Of a stretch of DNA of 12,207 nucleotides, positions 1-7,115 are shown piece after piece (position 1 is the first letter of the stretch; the number at the start of each line of letters is the position of its first letter). Below the pieces are notes generated by a model. It saw only the letters and a list, made by a program, of their open reading frames with translations, had not been told where the DNA came from and did no database searches. The stretch covers positions 1 to 12,207 of the forward strand of contig DASWCW010000292.1 of NCBI GenBank assembly GCA_036395835.1. Direction: 5' to 3'. The position numbers and the translations under genes are program-made. This DNA is from AP-16 sp036395835 (GTDB taxonomy: Bacteria; Pseudomonadota; Alphaproteobacteria; Rhizobiales; Xanthobacteraceae).

Positions 1-100
1 AGAAATAATCGACGCCTGTGCCATTTTCGGGCGTGCCGGCGTGGGGCCAAGGAACCCGGGAGGCGCCGGGGCGGACCGGTAAACCTGCCGTTCGCCACGC

Positions 101-129
101 TTGTCGTAGAACGCGGCCGTACCTATCCT
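101..129 (+). promoter_or_regulatory. Possible sigma70-type promoter of the adenylate cyclase gene
   Basis: TTGTCG (101-106) and TATCCT (124-129) are separated by exactly 17 bp, which fits a housekeeping -35/-10 pair. Transcription would start near 136, about 10 nt before the ATG at 146 and 22 nt before the ATG at 158. This is a motif match only. The rest of 1-145 shows no gene I can recognise. Confidence 0.3.
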
Positions 130-145
130 CGATGTTGGACCGGCG

Positions 146-1975
146 ATGGCATTGGCAATGAGCGAGACCAGGGACGAACGCCGCCTCACCACGATTCTCG
201 CCGCCGACGTCGTCGGCTACAGCCGGCTGATGGGCGAGGACGAGGCCGGAACGCTTGCGGTGCTCCGAGAGCGGCGCCGCGAGGTGATCGAGCCGCTGCT
301 CGCCAAATATCAGGGTCGTCTGGTGAAGCTGATGGGCGACGGCGTGCTGGTCGAGTTCGCCAGCGTGGTGAACGCGGTGCAATGCGCGATCGAGATCCAG
401 CAGGGCACGGAGGCGCGCAACGCCGCGCTGCCCGAGCCGCGGCGGATGCAGCTGCGGATCGGCATCAATCTCGGCGACGTCATCATCGAGGGCGATGACC
501 TCTACGGCGACGGGGTCAACCTCGCGGCGCGCCTGGAGGGCTTGGCCGAGCCCGGCGGGGTGTGCATCTCGGAGACCGCCTATCAGCACGTGCACCAAAA
601 GCTGCCGCTCGCCTATCAGGATCTGGGCGAGCAGCAGGTCAAGAATTTCGCGCAGCCGGTGCGGGTCTATCGGGTCTCGGCGCGCGGCGGACCCGGTCCG
701 GCGGCGATCGAGACGCGGGCAGCGACCGCCGAGGGCCCCTCGATCGTCGTGCTCCCTTTCACCAACATGAGCGGCGAAGCCGAGCAGGAATTTTTCGCCG
801 ATGGCTTGACCGAAGACATCCTCACCGAGCTGTCGCGGTTCCGGCACCTGTTCGTCATCTCCCGCAACTCGGCGTTCAAATACAAGGGCAAGGCCGTCGA
901 CGTGCGCCAGGTCGCGCGCGAGCTTCGGGTCCAGTACGTGGTCGAAGGCAGCGTGCGCAAGGCCGGCAACCGCGTCCGCGTCACCGTGCAGCTGATCGAC
1001 GGTGAGGCCGACCGCCACGTCTGGGCCGAGCGCTACGACCGCCAGCTCGAGGATATTTTCGCCATCCAGGACGAGGTGACGTCCGCGATCGTCGCCACGC
1101 TGCCGGGCCGGCTCGAAGCGGCGACCCGCGAGCGCGTCGCGCGCAAGCCGACCGACAACATGGTCGCCTACGAATGCGTGCTCGCCGGGAAATTGCTGCA
1201 CCATCGCTCCAACCGCGCCGACAACGAGGCCGCGCAGCGGATGCTCGAGCGCGCGCTCGCGCTCGACCCCAATTACGCCCATGCGCACGCCTGGAAGGCA
1301 TGCGTGCTCGGGCAGTCCTGGGTCAACGGCTACTGCCAGGACCGTGAGGCCACCTGGGACCAGGTGGGCCGCGAGTTGCAGATCGCGCTCGAGCTCGACA
1401 GCAACGACAGCGACGTCCACCGCATCCTCGCCGCCGTGAATCTCGCCGGCAAGGAACACGACAAGGCCACGTTCCACCAGGAACGCGCGCTCAGCCTCAA
1501 TCCCAACGACGATCTGATCGTGGTGCAGCAGGGCGAGGTGCTGACCTGGCTCGGGCGCCCGGAAGAGGGCATCCCGTGGATCGAGCGGGCGATGCGGCTC
1601 AACCCCTACCACCCGGAGCGCTTCTGGAACCATCTCGGCCGCGCCTTGTTCGTGGCGCGCCGCTATGGCGAGGCGATCGCAGCCTTCGGCCACATCACGG
1701 CGCCCGACCATCTGCACCACGCGTTCCTGGCCGCCTGCCATGCCGAGCTCGGCAACGAGGCCGCGGCGCGCAGCCACACGGCGGAGGTGCTCAAGCGCGA
1801 GCCGGCGTTCTGCATCGAGAATTATCTGAAGACCGTGCACTACAAGCGTCCGGAAGACGTCGAGCATCACCGCGCCGCGCTCGTCAAGGCCGGGCTGCCG
1901 CTCGCGCCGGTGGCCGAGATCGTCTCGCAGGCGACCGCGGGCTCGGCCACGGCCGCGAAATCAGGAGCGTCGTAG
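146..1975 (+). CDS. Class III adenylate cyclase with TolB-like domain and TPR repeats
   Basis: Predicted to make cyclic AMP from ATP. The N-terminal cyclase homology domain (about residues 12-178) has every expected catalytic residue: metal-binding D21 (ILAADVVGYSRLM) and D65 (KLMGDG), adenine-selecting K61 and D118, and transition-state N125/R129 (VNLAARLE). A TolB-like domain follows (about 198-300, IVVLPFTNMSG to HVWAERYDR), a region often paired with cyclases in rhizobial proteins. The rest, to about residue 570, is helical TPR-type sequence (for example AQRMLERALALDPNYAHAHAW) and probably binds a partner. No membrane segment is evident, so it is probably cytoplasmic. The start is uncertain: ATG 146 gives 609 aa, while ATG 158 begins with MSETRDERRL, the usual start of relatives as I remember them, and leaves a longer leader. 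The TAG stop lies inside the palindromic repeat that begins at 1972. Function is firm at family level; the input signal is unknown. Confidence 0.9.
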   Translation: MALAMSETRDERRLTTILAADVVGYSRLMGEDEAGTLAVLRERRREVIEPLLAKYQGRLVKLMGDGVLVEFASVVNAVQCAIEIQQGTEARNAALPEPRRMQLRIGINLGDVIIEGDDLYGDGVNLAARLEGLAEPGGVCISETAYQHVHQKLPLAYQDLGEQQVKNFAQPVRVYRVSARGGPGPAAIETRAATAEGPSIVVLPFTNMSGEAEQEFFADGLTEDILTELSRFRHLFVISRNSAFKYKGKAVDVRQVARELRVQYVVEGSVRKAGNRVRVTVQLIDGEADRHVWAERYDRQLEDIFAIQDEVTSAIVATLPGRLEAATRERVARKPTDNMVAYECVLAGKLLHHRSNRADNEAAQRMLERALALDPNYAHAHAWKACVLGQSWVNGYCQDREATWDQVGRELQIALELDSNDSDVHRILAAVNLAGKEHDKATFHQERALSLNPNDDLIVVQQGEVLTWLGRPEEGIPWIERAMRLNPYHPERFWNHLGRALFVARRYGEAIAAFGHITAPDHLHHAFLAACHAELGNEAAARSHTAEVLKREPAFCIENYLKTVHYKRPEDVEHHRAALVKAGLPLAPVAEIVSQATAGSATAAKSGAS

Positions 1976-2042
1976 CTCGCATGGAGCGAAGCGGAATGCG
2001 GGGACGGCGGTCCCGGATTTCGCTGCGCTTCATCCGGGCTAC
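1972..2042. repeat. Dispersed palindromic repeat, copy 1
   Basis: The left end GTAGCTCGCATGGAGCGAAG is a degenerate inverted match to the right end, which closes with CATCCGGGCTAC. The same unit recurs at 8550-8641 and 9343-9388. TAG at 1973-1975 is the stop codon of the cyclase gene. It could form a hairpin in the transcript and act as a terminator or mRNA stabiliser (inference). Confidence 0.75.
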
Positions 2043-2058
2043 GGAATTCACGGATAAC

Positions 2059-2123
2059 GTGTTCCGGACGAGCGAGCGAAGCGCGAGTGACGATCCGGGA
2101 CCCAGGAGTAACTTCGCGAAGCG
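2059..2123 (+). repeat. Left inverted arm beside GIY-YIG gene
   Basis: This arm, with the core GATCCGGGACCCAGGAGTAA, matches the reverse complement of 2518-2580 over about 65 bp, with only a handful of mismatches and a 2-bp gap. The shared parts include CCGGACGAG, GAGCGAAGCG and TTCGCGAAGCG. The two arms bracket the GIY-YIG reading frame. It differs in sequence from the repeat at 1972-2042. Confidence 0.8.
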
Positions 2124-2176
2124 TCGATATTTCCTAATTTCGCATTCCGCCCCGCAAGTACGGCTTCCTTCTCTGT

Positions 2177-2502
2177 TCACAACGGTAGATCTTCCGAACG
2201 ATCGCGCCAAGTTGGATTGTCTTTCTCGATCAGCTCGAGCTTCCAACTACGCCTCCATCGCTTCAACGCGTGTTCGTAGGAGCGGCCTCAAGAATCGAAG
2301 AAAATGCATCGACATGGACCAGCATGCCGACGCCGTATTTTCGGGTGAAGCCCGGCACGAGCTTCGACTTGTGTTCGGCGATTCTGCGCGCCAAGTCGTT
2401 GGTAACGCCGACATACAGCGTGCCGTTTTGCCGGCTCGCCAGGATGTAAACGAAAAAACCGTCCTCCATTCGATCTGCCCAATCAGAACGAGCCTTGCGC
2501 AT
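2177..2502 (-). pseudogene. GIY-YIG nuclease family protein, frameshifted
   Basis: The intact part reads FVYILASRQNGTLYVGVTNDLARRIAEH, the GIY-YIG core (VYI/YVG plus the conserved Arg) of the small UPF0213/YhbQ-like group. From ATG 2502 the frame ends after 79 codons near 2263. In another frame the expected C-terminus follows at once: EHALKRWRRSWKLELIEKDN, then PTWRDRSEDLPL and TGA at 2177-2179. A net one-base shift near 2275-2285 (GCTCCTACG region on the minus strand) therefore splits the gene just before the Glu that is normally catalytic. The start may be ATG 2502 or ATG 2469 (MEDGFFVYIL), which fits the family better. Corrected length would be about 97-108 residues, normal for the family. 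The gene lies between inverted repeats. It may be a true decay event or a sequencing error. Confidence 0.8.
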
Positions 2503-2517
2503 AACAACTCGTATTGC

Positions 2518-2580
2518 CGCTTCGCGAACTTACTCCTGGGTCCCGGATCTTCGCTCGCTTCGCTCACTCGTCCGGGACAC
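2518..2580 (-). repeat. Right inverted arm beside GIY-YIG gene
   Basis: This is the inverted partner of 2059-2123: CGCTTCGCGAACTTACTCCT, then GGGTCCCGGATC and CGTCCGGGACAC. It starts 16 bp upstream of ATG 2502 of the nuclease gene. Confidence 0.8.
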
Positions 2581-2607
2581 GGGATCGCCGTACCCACTCC
2601 GCAGATC

Positions 2608-2642
2608 ATCGTTCGCGCTTTGCGCTCGCTCGTTCGGGATAC
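2608..2642 (-). repeat. Third partial copy of the arm
   Basis: The reverse complement reads CGTATCCCGAACGAGCGAGC and so on, resembling the first half of the left arm (2058-2093, CGTGTTCCGGACGAGCGAGC) but more diverged. It ends 3 bp from the stop codon of the usp gene and may act as its 3' hairpin region. Confidence 0.5.
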
Positions 2643-2645
2643 GAT

Positions 2646-3065
2646 TCACTTCACCACCAGCACCGGGCAGGGGGCGAGGTGCACCAGCCGGTCGGCGCGG
2701 CTGCCGAGCATGCGATCGTAGAACGCCGAATGGCCGCTCGCGCCGACCACGAGCAGGTCGGCCTCGAGGTCGCCGACAAGGTCGACGATGTCGCGCACCG
2801 GATGTCCGGCCAGCACGTGGGTCTTGAGCTTCACCTGGGCCGCGTCGGCCATCTCGCGGGCACGATTGACCACGGTGTGGAAGCGGCGGGCGGCCACGCC
2901 GCTTTCCTCGCGGATTTCCTCGATCATCTCCGGCAGATAAGAAATCTCCTCGACCGAGACCATGTGCAGCTCGGCACCCGTCGCTTTGGCGATCTTGAGC
3001 GCCAGCGCCAGCGCATGGAAGGCGTGATCCGATCCGTCGTTCGCGTGCAGGATCTTGCTGAACAT
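2646..3065 (-). CDS. Universal stress protein, UspA family
   Basis: A single Usp domain fills the 139 residues. The start MFSKILHANDGSDHA carries the conserved Asp of the nucleotide pocket. The C-terminal part has GASGHSAFYDRMLGS (residues 108-122), an exact G-x2-G-x9-G-S ATP-binding motif, and ends in CPVLVVK as is usual. It should therefore be an ATP-binding type, not a UspA type lacking the motif. Such proteins help survival under energy, oxidative or osmotic stress by mechanisms that are often unknown. It lies 15 bp downstream of the antiporter gene on the same strand and is probably cotranscribed, so it may sense or modulate that transporter (inference from context). Confidence 0.92.
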   Translation of the reverse strand: MFSKILHANDGSDHAFHALALALKIAKATGAELHMVSVEEISYLPEMIEEIREESGVAARRFHTVVNRAREMADAAQVKLKTHVLAGHPVRDIVDLVGDLEADLLVVGASGHSAFYDRMLGSRADRLVHLAPCPVLVVK

Positions 3066-3080
3066 CGCGCGCCGTCCTGG

Positions 3081-4298
3081 CTAGCCGGCTTGCTCGGGAG
3101 GGAGTGCTCGCGCCGGCGCGGCCACACGCTCCGCGGCCTCCGGCTCCTCCCGGGGCAACAGATGATGGGGCAGGAAGAACGCGTTGGCAATCAGCGTGGG
3201 AATCACGGCGCTGGCGACAACGCCGGCGACCACGACCGAGTATTGCGCCTGATCGATGATGCCGTGCGAGAGCCCGAACAGCGCCGAGATCGTGCCGAAG
3301 GTGAGCCCCGTCGACATCAGCAAGGTGGTATACATCGATTCCTTCTGCGGCGAGCCGAACACCTTCGTGATCGGGTAGATGCCGACGAACTTGGTCACCA
3401 TCTTGCCCGCCAGCAGCACGAGAAATGCGACCGGCGCGGCGATGAGCGCAGGCACGGACACGAACGAGCCGGCGCGGATGAAGTAGAACGGGGTGAGCAA
3501 TCCGAGCGCGAGCGTGCGCAGCCGCCGGATCAGCGCGTGATCCCTGCCGACCGTGCCGGCGAGCACCATGCCGATGACGTAGGCGGGCAGCACGGCTTCG
3601 CTGTCGGCCCAGCCCGCCAGCGCCCCCAGCGCGAACAGCAGGAACAGCAGATATTTGGCCTCGAGCTCGGAGGGGCGGTTGCCGTAGCGCTTGAACAGCC
3701 GCGGGGTCAGCCACGGCAGTGCGATGAACACCGCAACGGCGACGCCGGCGAACACCAGGGTGCGCAGCGTGAACGGCGCAAAGATGAAGCCCAGCGCCAG
3801 CACCGTGCCGAGATCGTTGATGAAACACGCGGCCAGCACGATCTTGCCGTACTCGGTCTTGTTGAAGCCGTACTCCAGCATCACCGCGTAGACGACCGCA
3901 ACCGACGTGGTCGATAAAGCCACCCCGGCGAGCCAGCTCGGCATCACGGCCCAGCCGAGGATCCAATAGGCCGCCGCGGCGCAGCCCAGGAACGGCGCGA
4001 AAAACCCGATCAGGCCGAGCGCGGTCGCCTCCTTCCAGTTGCGCCGAAACACCACCGGATCGAGCTCCGCGCCGGCCAGGAACGTGAGCACGATGGCGCC
4101 GGCGCCAGCCAGGAATTTTATCCAGGACTCGTTTCCTCCGAGCACGTCGGCACCGAACAGCGATCCCAGGATCAGCTGCGCGAGCGTGCCGACGATGATC
4201 TCGGTGAGCGCCGTCGATACGCGGAACCACAGCGCGAACAGCGTGGCGAGGAGCGCCAATCCGAGCCACAGGGCAGCCAGCGTCCAAGCGTAGGTCAT
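3081..4298 (-). CDS. Cation:proton antiporter, CPA2 / Na+/H+ exchanger family
   Basis: Membrane protein of 405 residues with about 12 hydrophobic segments from residue 3 to 377 and a short hydrophilic tail. It should exchange Na+ or K+ for H+ across the inner membrane. Family marks are FLAGAELDP (73-81), the small-residue run SWLAGVALSTTSVAVVYAVM (121-140), the ion-binding pair N161-D162 in CFINDLGT, TPFYFIRAGSF (269-279) and GKMVTK (298-303). There is no C-terminal TrkA-N/RCK domain, so it is not a KefB/C-type ligand-gated channel. The first gene of the pair with the downstream usp, it starts at ATG 4298; no strong ribosome binding site is visible. Ion specificity cannot be read from the sequence. 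Confidence 0.9.
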   Translation of the reverse strand: MTYAWTLAALWLGLALLATLFALWFRVSTALTEIIVGTLAQLILGSLFGADVLGGNESWIKFLAGAGAIVLTFLAGAELDPVVFRRNWKEATALGLIGFFAPFLGCAAAAYWILGWAVMPSWLAGVALSTTSVAVVYAVMLEYGFNKTEYGKIVLAACFINDLGTVLALGFIFAPFTLRTLVFAGVAVAVFIALPWLTPRLFKRYGNRPSELEAKYLLFLLFALGALAGWADSEAVLPAYVIGMVLAGTVGRDHALIRRLRTLALGLLTPFYFIRAGSFVSVPALIAAPVAFLVLLAGKMVTKFVGIYPITKVFGSPQKESMYTTLLMSTGLTFGTISALFGLSHGIIDQAQYSVVVAGVVASAVIPTLIANAFFLPHHLLPREEPEAAERVAAPARALPPEQAG

Positions 4299-4623
4299 GG
4301 TCGGCTCAGTTCAGGACGGGAGAATCGGCAAGCATCCGGGTCAGGGCACTGCAATTCGCCCGGATCGGCCGCGCGCGGACTTGCAAGTCGGGGGAGAACC
4401 AATGGCGGCTCCGATCAAAGCGGCGGTTCGACAAGCCTTGCTTCGACAGGAGTCATCAGCCCGGAGGGCGGTTGCGGCGAACTCCATCGCCAGTACGGCA
4501 TTCTAATGCCGGTCCGGTTCCCGTCAACACATGCGTGGCTGGAACAGCGAGCAGACCATCGAGGCGGCCGTGTCGGCTCGAACAGCTCTCAGGAGCGCGC
4601 GAGCGCCCCGGGGGAGCTCGACG
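4299..4623. other. Intergenic region without a convincing gene
   Basis: This 325-bp stretch separates the antiporter start from the end of the GST gene. One short frame, ATG 4402 to 4506 (34 codons, MAAPIKAAVRQALL), has a GGGGGAG five bases upstream, but I see no family resemblance and do not call it. The antiporter promoter should lie in the left part. Confidence 0.5.
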
Positions 4624-5211
4624 CTATTCGATCATTCCGGCAATTCGTATCCGATCGTACTTTCGATCTCGCACGTTCGCTGCACCGGGGCGGCTCATCA
4701 TGCGGTCGTAGTGGGCGGAGAGATTCGGAAACGTTCCCGATGCAGGTTTCAGAGAATTGACGAGACGCCAATACAGGCGAAACAGGTGAATGTCCGCGAT
4801 CGAATAACGTCCCAGCGCCCATTCCCTTCGCCCCAATCTCCGATCGGCGATCCCGTACACTTTTGTTGCGTGCTCGATCCCGAGCCGGCGCGCGGGATGG
4901 AGCGTCGCAGCGATGAACGACATCCACGATATGGCCTGGGCCTCGGCTTCAGGGTCATCGTTGGGCAGCAGGGCTGCATCGGAGAAGCGTTTGGCGAGAT
5001 AGTAGAGAATTGCCGCCACTTCGGTCAGCGGACGCCCATCGATCACAAGCGTAGGAACCTTGCCTTCCGGATTGAGCGCCAGATAGTCGGGCGCCCGATG
5101 TTCTCGTTTACGGAATGATATCGGTCGGGCCCTGAAGGGTACGCCGATTTCATGCAAGGCGATGTGAACTGCCATCGAACTGGAGCCGGGCGCGAAATAC
5201 AAAGCGAGCAT
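4624..5211 (-). CDS. Glutathione S-transferase, C-terminus out of frame
   Basis: Conjugates glutathione to electrophiles or acts in a related redox role in the cytoplasm. The thioredoxin-like N-terminal domain begins MLALYFAPGSSSMAVHIALH and includes NPEGKVPTL (cis-Pro) and the LTEVAAI glutathione-binding segment. The helical C-terminal domain includes WALGRYSIADIHLFR with the conserved Asp. I chose ATG 5211 because the family starts at this MLxLYxAPGS; a longer frame to 5274 adds an unrelated leader. After MMSRP the frame runs into an atypical tail (GAANVRDRKYD). The adjacent frame reads VQRTCEIESTIGYELPE and stops at 4632, the usual end for this family. A one-base length change in the GGGG run at 4687-4690 explains it. 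The core is intact, so function may be kept. Transcribed divergently from ftsE. Confidence 0.85.
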   Translation of the reverse strand: MLALYFAPGSSSMAVHIALHEIGVPFRARPISFRKREHRAPDYLALNPEGKVPTLVIDGRPLTEVAAILYYLAKRFSDAALLPNDDPEAEAQAISWMSFIAATLHPARRLGIEHATKVYGIADRRLGRREWALGRYSIADIHLFRLYWRLVNSLKPASGTFPNLSAHYDRMMSRPGAANVRDRKYDRIRIAGMIE

Positions 5212-5324
5212 TTGTCTGCCTGCGGATGGCGGCCGGCCGTGAGAGCCATCGAGTGCCCGCCCGGGCAACGGCAAGACCGTCGTCGCCCACGCTGCGGCTC
5301 CCCAGGGATGTGGTTACTGAAAGA

Positions 5325-5362
5325 TTAACGATTGTGAGGGCATAAAGTTAATGCATCCTTAA
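5325..5362 (+). promoter_or_regulatory. CtrA-like site upstream of ftsE
   Basis: TTAA (5348-5351), seven bases, TTAA (5359-5362) matches the TTAA-N7-TTAA spacing of full CtrA boxes in alphaproteobacteria. A further TTAAC half-site lies at 5325-5329. This AT-rich stretch, in otherwise GC-rich DNA, ends 46 bp before the ftsE start. The match is seen directly; binding by CtrA is inferred. Confidence 0.4.
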
Positions 5363-5408
5363 GCGCGCGGGCGCGACAACCGGAAGCGCGGCCGATTCGG
5401 AGGACGGC

Positions 5409-6068
5409 GTGGTCCGATTCGAGAACGTGGGCTTGCGCTACGGCTTGGGCCCGGAGATCCTGTGCGATCTCTCCTTCAGCGTGGAGCCGCGTTCCTTCCA
5501 GTTCCTGACCGGCCCTTCGGGCGCCGGCAAGACCTCGCTGCTGCGCCTGCTCTATCTCTCGCTCAAGCCCACGCGAGGCCTGATCACGCTGTTCGACCAC
5601 GACGTCGCCACGCTCTCCAAAGATGCGCTCGCCACGCTGCGGCGCCGCGTCGGTATCGTGTTCCAGGATTTCCGCCTGCTCGACCACATGACGACCTACG
5701 AGAACGTCGCCCTGCCGCTGCGGGTGCTCGGCAAGGACGAGAAAAGGTACCGCCACGAGGTGGTCGAGCTGCTGCGCTGGGTGGGGCTCGGCGAGCGGAT
5801 GCTGGCGCTGCCGCCGGTGCTATCGGGCGGCGAGAAACAGCGCGCCGCAATCGCCCGCGCCGTCATCGCCCGGCCGCAGCTGCTGCTCGCCGACGAGCCG
5901 ACCGGCAACGTCGACCCGGTGCTCGCCCGGCGGCTGCTGCGCCTGTTCGTCGAGCTCAACAAGACGGGCACCTCGGTCATCATCGCCACCCACGATATCG
6001 CCCTGATGGACCTGTTCGATGCCCGCCGGCTGGTGTTGCACGAGGGCCGCCTCCACATCTACGACTGA
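5409..6068 (+). CDS. ftsE: Cell division ATP-binding protein FtsE
   Basis: ATPase subunit of the FtsEX complex, which couples ATP hydrolysis at the division site to activation of periplasmic peptidoglycan hydrolases. Its 219 residues match the usual FtsE size. Visible motifs are Walker A GPSGAGKT (35-42), Q-loop Q86 in VFQDFRLL, signature LSGGEKQ (138-144), Walker B LLLADEPTG (158-166) and switch H195 in ATHD. LDHMTTYENVALPL is typical of FtsE. The GTG start is set by GGAGG (5399-5403) five bases upstream. It is the first gene of a four-gene plus-strand set and ends 14 bp before ftsX. Confidence 0.95.
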   Translation: MVRFENVGLRYGLGPEILCDLSFSVEPRSFQFLTGPSGAGKTSLLRLLYLSLKPTRGLITLFDHDVATLSKDALATLRRRVGIVFQDFRLLDHMTTYENVALPLRVLGKDEKRYRHEVVELLRWVGLGERMLALPPVLSGGEKQRAAIARAVIARPQLLLADEPTGNVDPVLARRLLRLFVELNKTGTSVIIATHDIALMDLFDARRLVLHEGRLHIYD

Positions 6069-6082
6069 CCCGGTTTGCGCGC

Positions 6083-7036
6083 ATGGATGCGATGACGCAA
6101 CAGGCTCTCCCATCCGACCTGCCGGGCGCGGCGATGCCGGCCGGCCGGACCTCGATCGTCCCGGCGGACTCGATTGCGGGCCGCGCGCTCGTCGCCGTGG
6201 TCGCGATCATGACGTTCCTCGCGGCGCTGACGCTGGGCGCGGTGGTGCTGGTGCGGGCGGCCGCGGGCGAATGGCAGTCGGCGGTCGCACGCGAGCTGAC
6301 CATCCAGGTTCGCCCGGTCGAGGGCCGCGACACCAATGCCCAAGTCAAGAAGGCGGCGGATCTCGCCATCGCCACTCCCGGCATCGTCGGGGTGCGGGCC
6401 TATTCCAAGGCGGAATCGGCGCGGCTCTTGGAGCCTTGGCTCGGCACCGGCCTATCGCTCGACGACTTGCCCGTACCGCGCATGGTCGTGCTGCGCGTGG
6501 CGCCGGACCGCGCCCCGGATCTCAACCCGCTGCGCAAGGCGCTCGCCGCCGAGGTCCCGGAGGCAAGCCTCGACGATCACCGCGGCTGGGTCGAGCGCAT
6601 GCGGACCATGACCCGCACCGCGGTCGCCGCCGGCATCGGCGTGCTCATGCTCGTCCTGGCCGCCACCATGCTGTCGGTGGCCTTCGCAACCCGTGGCGCG
6701 ATGTCCGCGAACCGCCCGGTGATCGAGGTGCTGCATTTCGTCGGCGCCCGGGACGGATTCATCGCCGGACAATTCCAGCGGCATTTCCTCTGGCTCGGAC
6801 TCAAAGGTGGCGTCATCGGCGGCGCCGCCGCGATGCTGCTGTTCACGATTGCGGGATTGTTGGCGGATTGGTTTAAAGGCACCCCGGGCGAGGACCAGCT
6901 TGCGGCGCTGTTCGGCGGTTTCGGCCTCGGGGCCGCGGGCTACGGCGCGATCGCCGGGCTCATCGTGCTGATCGCGGTCGTCACCGCGGGCACCTCGCGA
7001 TTGACCGTCTACCGCACCCTGGCATCGATCGAATGA
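6083..7036 (+). CDS. ftsX: Cell division protein FtsX
   Basis: Membrane subunit of FtsEX. The 317-residue protein has the FtsX layout: a cytoplasmic N-terminus, a membrane segment at about 34-57, a periplasmic loop of about 120 residues (62-180) including the ECL1 fold that contacts hydrolase activators, then segments at about 180-203, 236-262 and 280-302. The reading frame is open far upstream inside ftsE, but ATG 6083 is the sensible start because it follows the ftsE stop by 14 bp and gives a normal N-terminus. No strong ribosome binding site is visible, so translation may be coupled to ftsE. The hydrolase partner is not encoded here. Confidence 0.92.
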   Translation: MDAMTQQALPSDLPGAAMPAGRTSIVPADSIAGRALVAVVAIMTFLAALTLGAVVLVRAAAGEWQSAVARELTIQVRPVEGRDTNAQVKKAADLAIATPGIVGVRAYSKAESARLLEPWLGTGLSLDDLPVPRMVVLRVAPDRAPDLNPLRKALAAEVPEASLDDHRGWVERMRTMTRTAVAAGIGVLMLVLAATMLSVAFATRGAMSANRPVIEVLHFVGARDGFIAGQFQRHFLWLGLKGGVIGGAAAMLLFTIAGLLADWFKGTPGEDQLAALFGGFGLGAAGYGAIAGLIVLIAVVTAGTSRLTVYRTLASIE

Positions 7037-7115
7037 GCGGCCGGCCGGCATCGACCGCCGCGCACGCCATGCGGTATCCTGATCGGCAGGGTGCAAGCCG
7101 GGATCAGGTGTCGCT

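Noticed and set aside
1576..2721. 381-codon plus-strand frame over the cyclase end and the repeat region
   Set aside because: It mixes a shifted frame of the cyclase with antisense of the GIY-YIG gene and repeats.
2514..3917. 467-codon plus-strand frame across usp and antiporter genes
   Set aside because: It is antisense to two well-supported genes, its product is Arg/His/Gln/Glu-rich and it shows no domain. It is a by-product of high GC content.
2530..4287. 585-codon minus-strand frame
   Set aside because: It is a shifted frame of the antiporter and usp genes with an Arg/Gly/Ala-rich product.
5462..6082. Upstream extension of the ftsX frame through ftsE
   Set aside because: It is an Arg/Ala-rich shadow of ftsE; FtsX begins normally at 6083.
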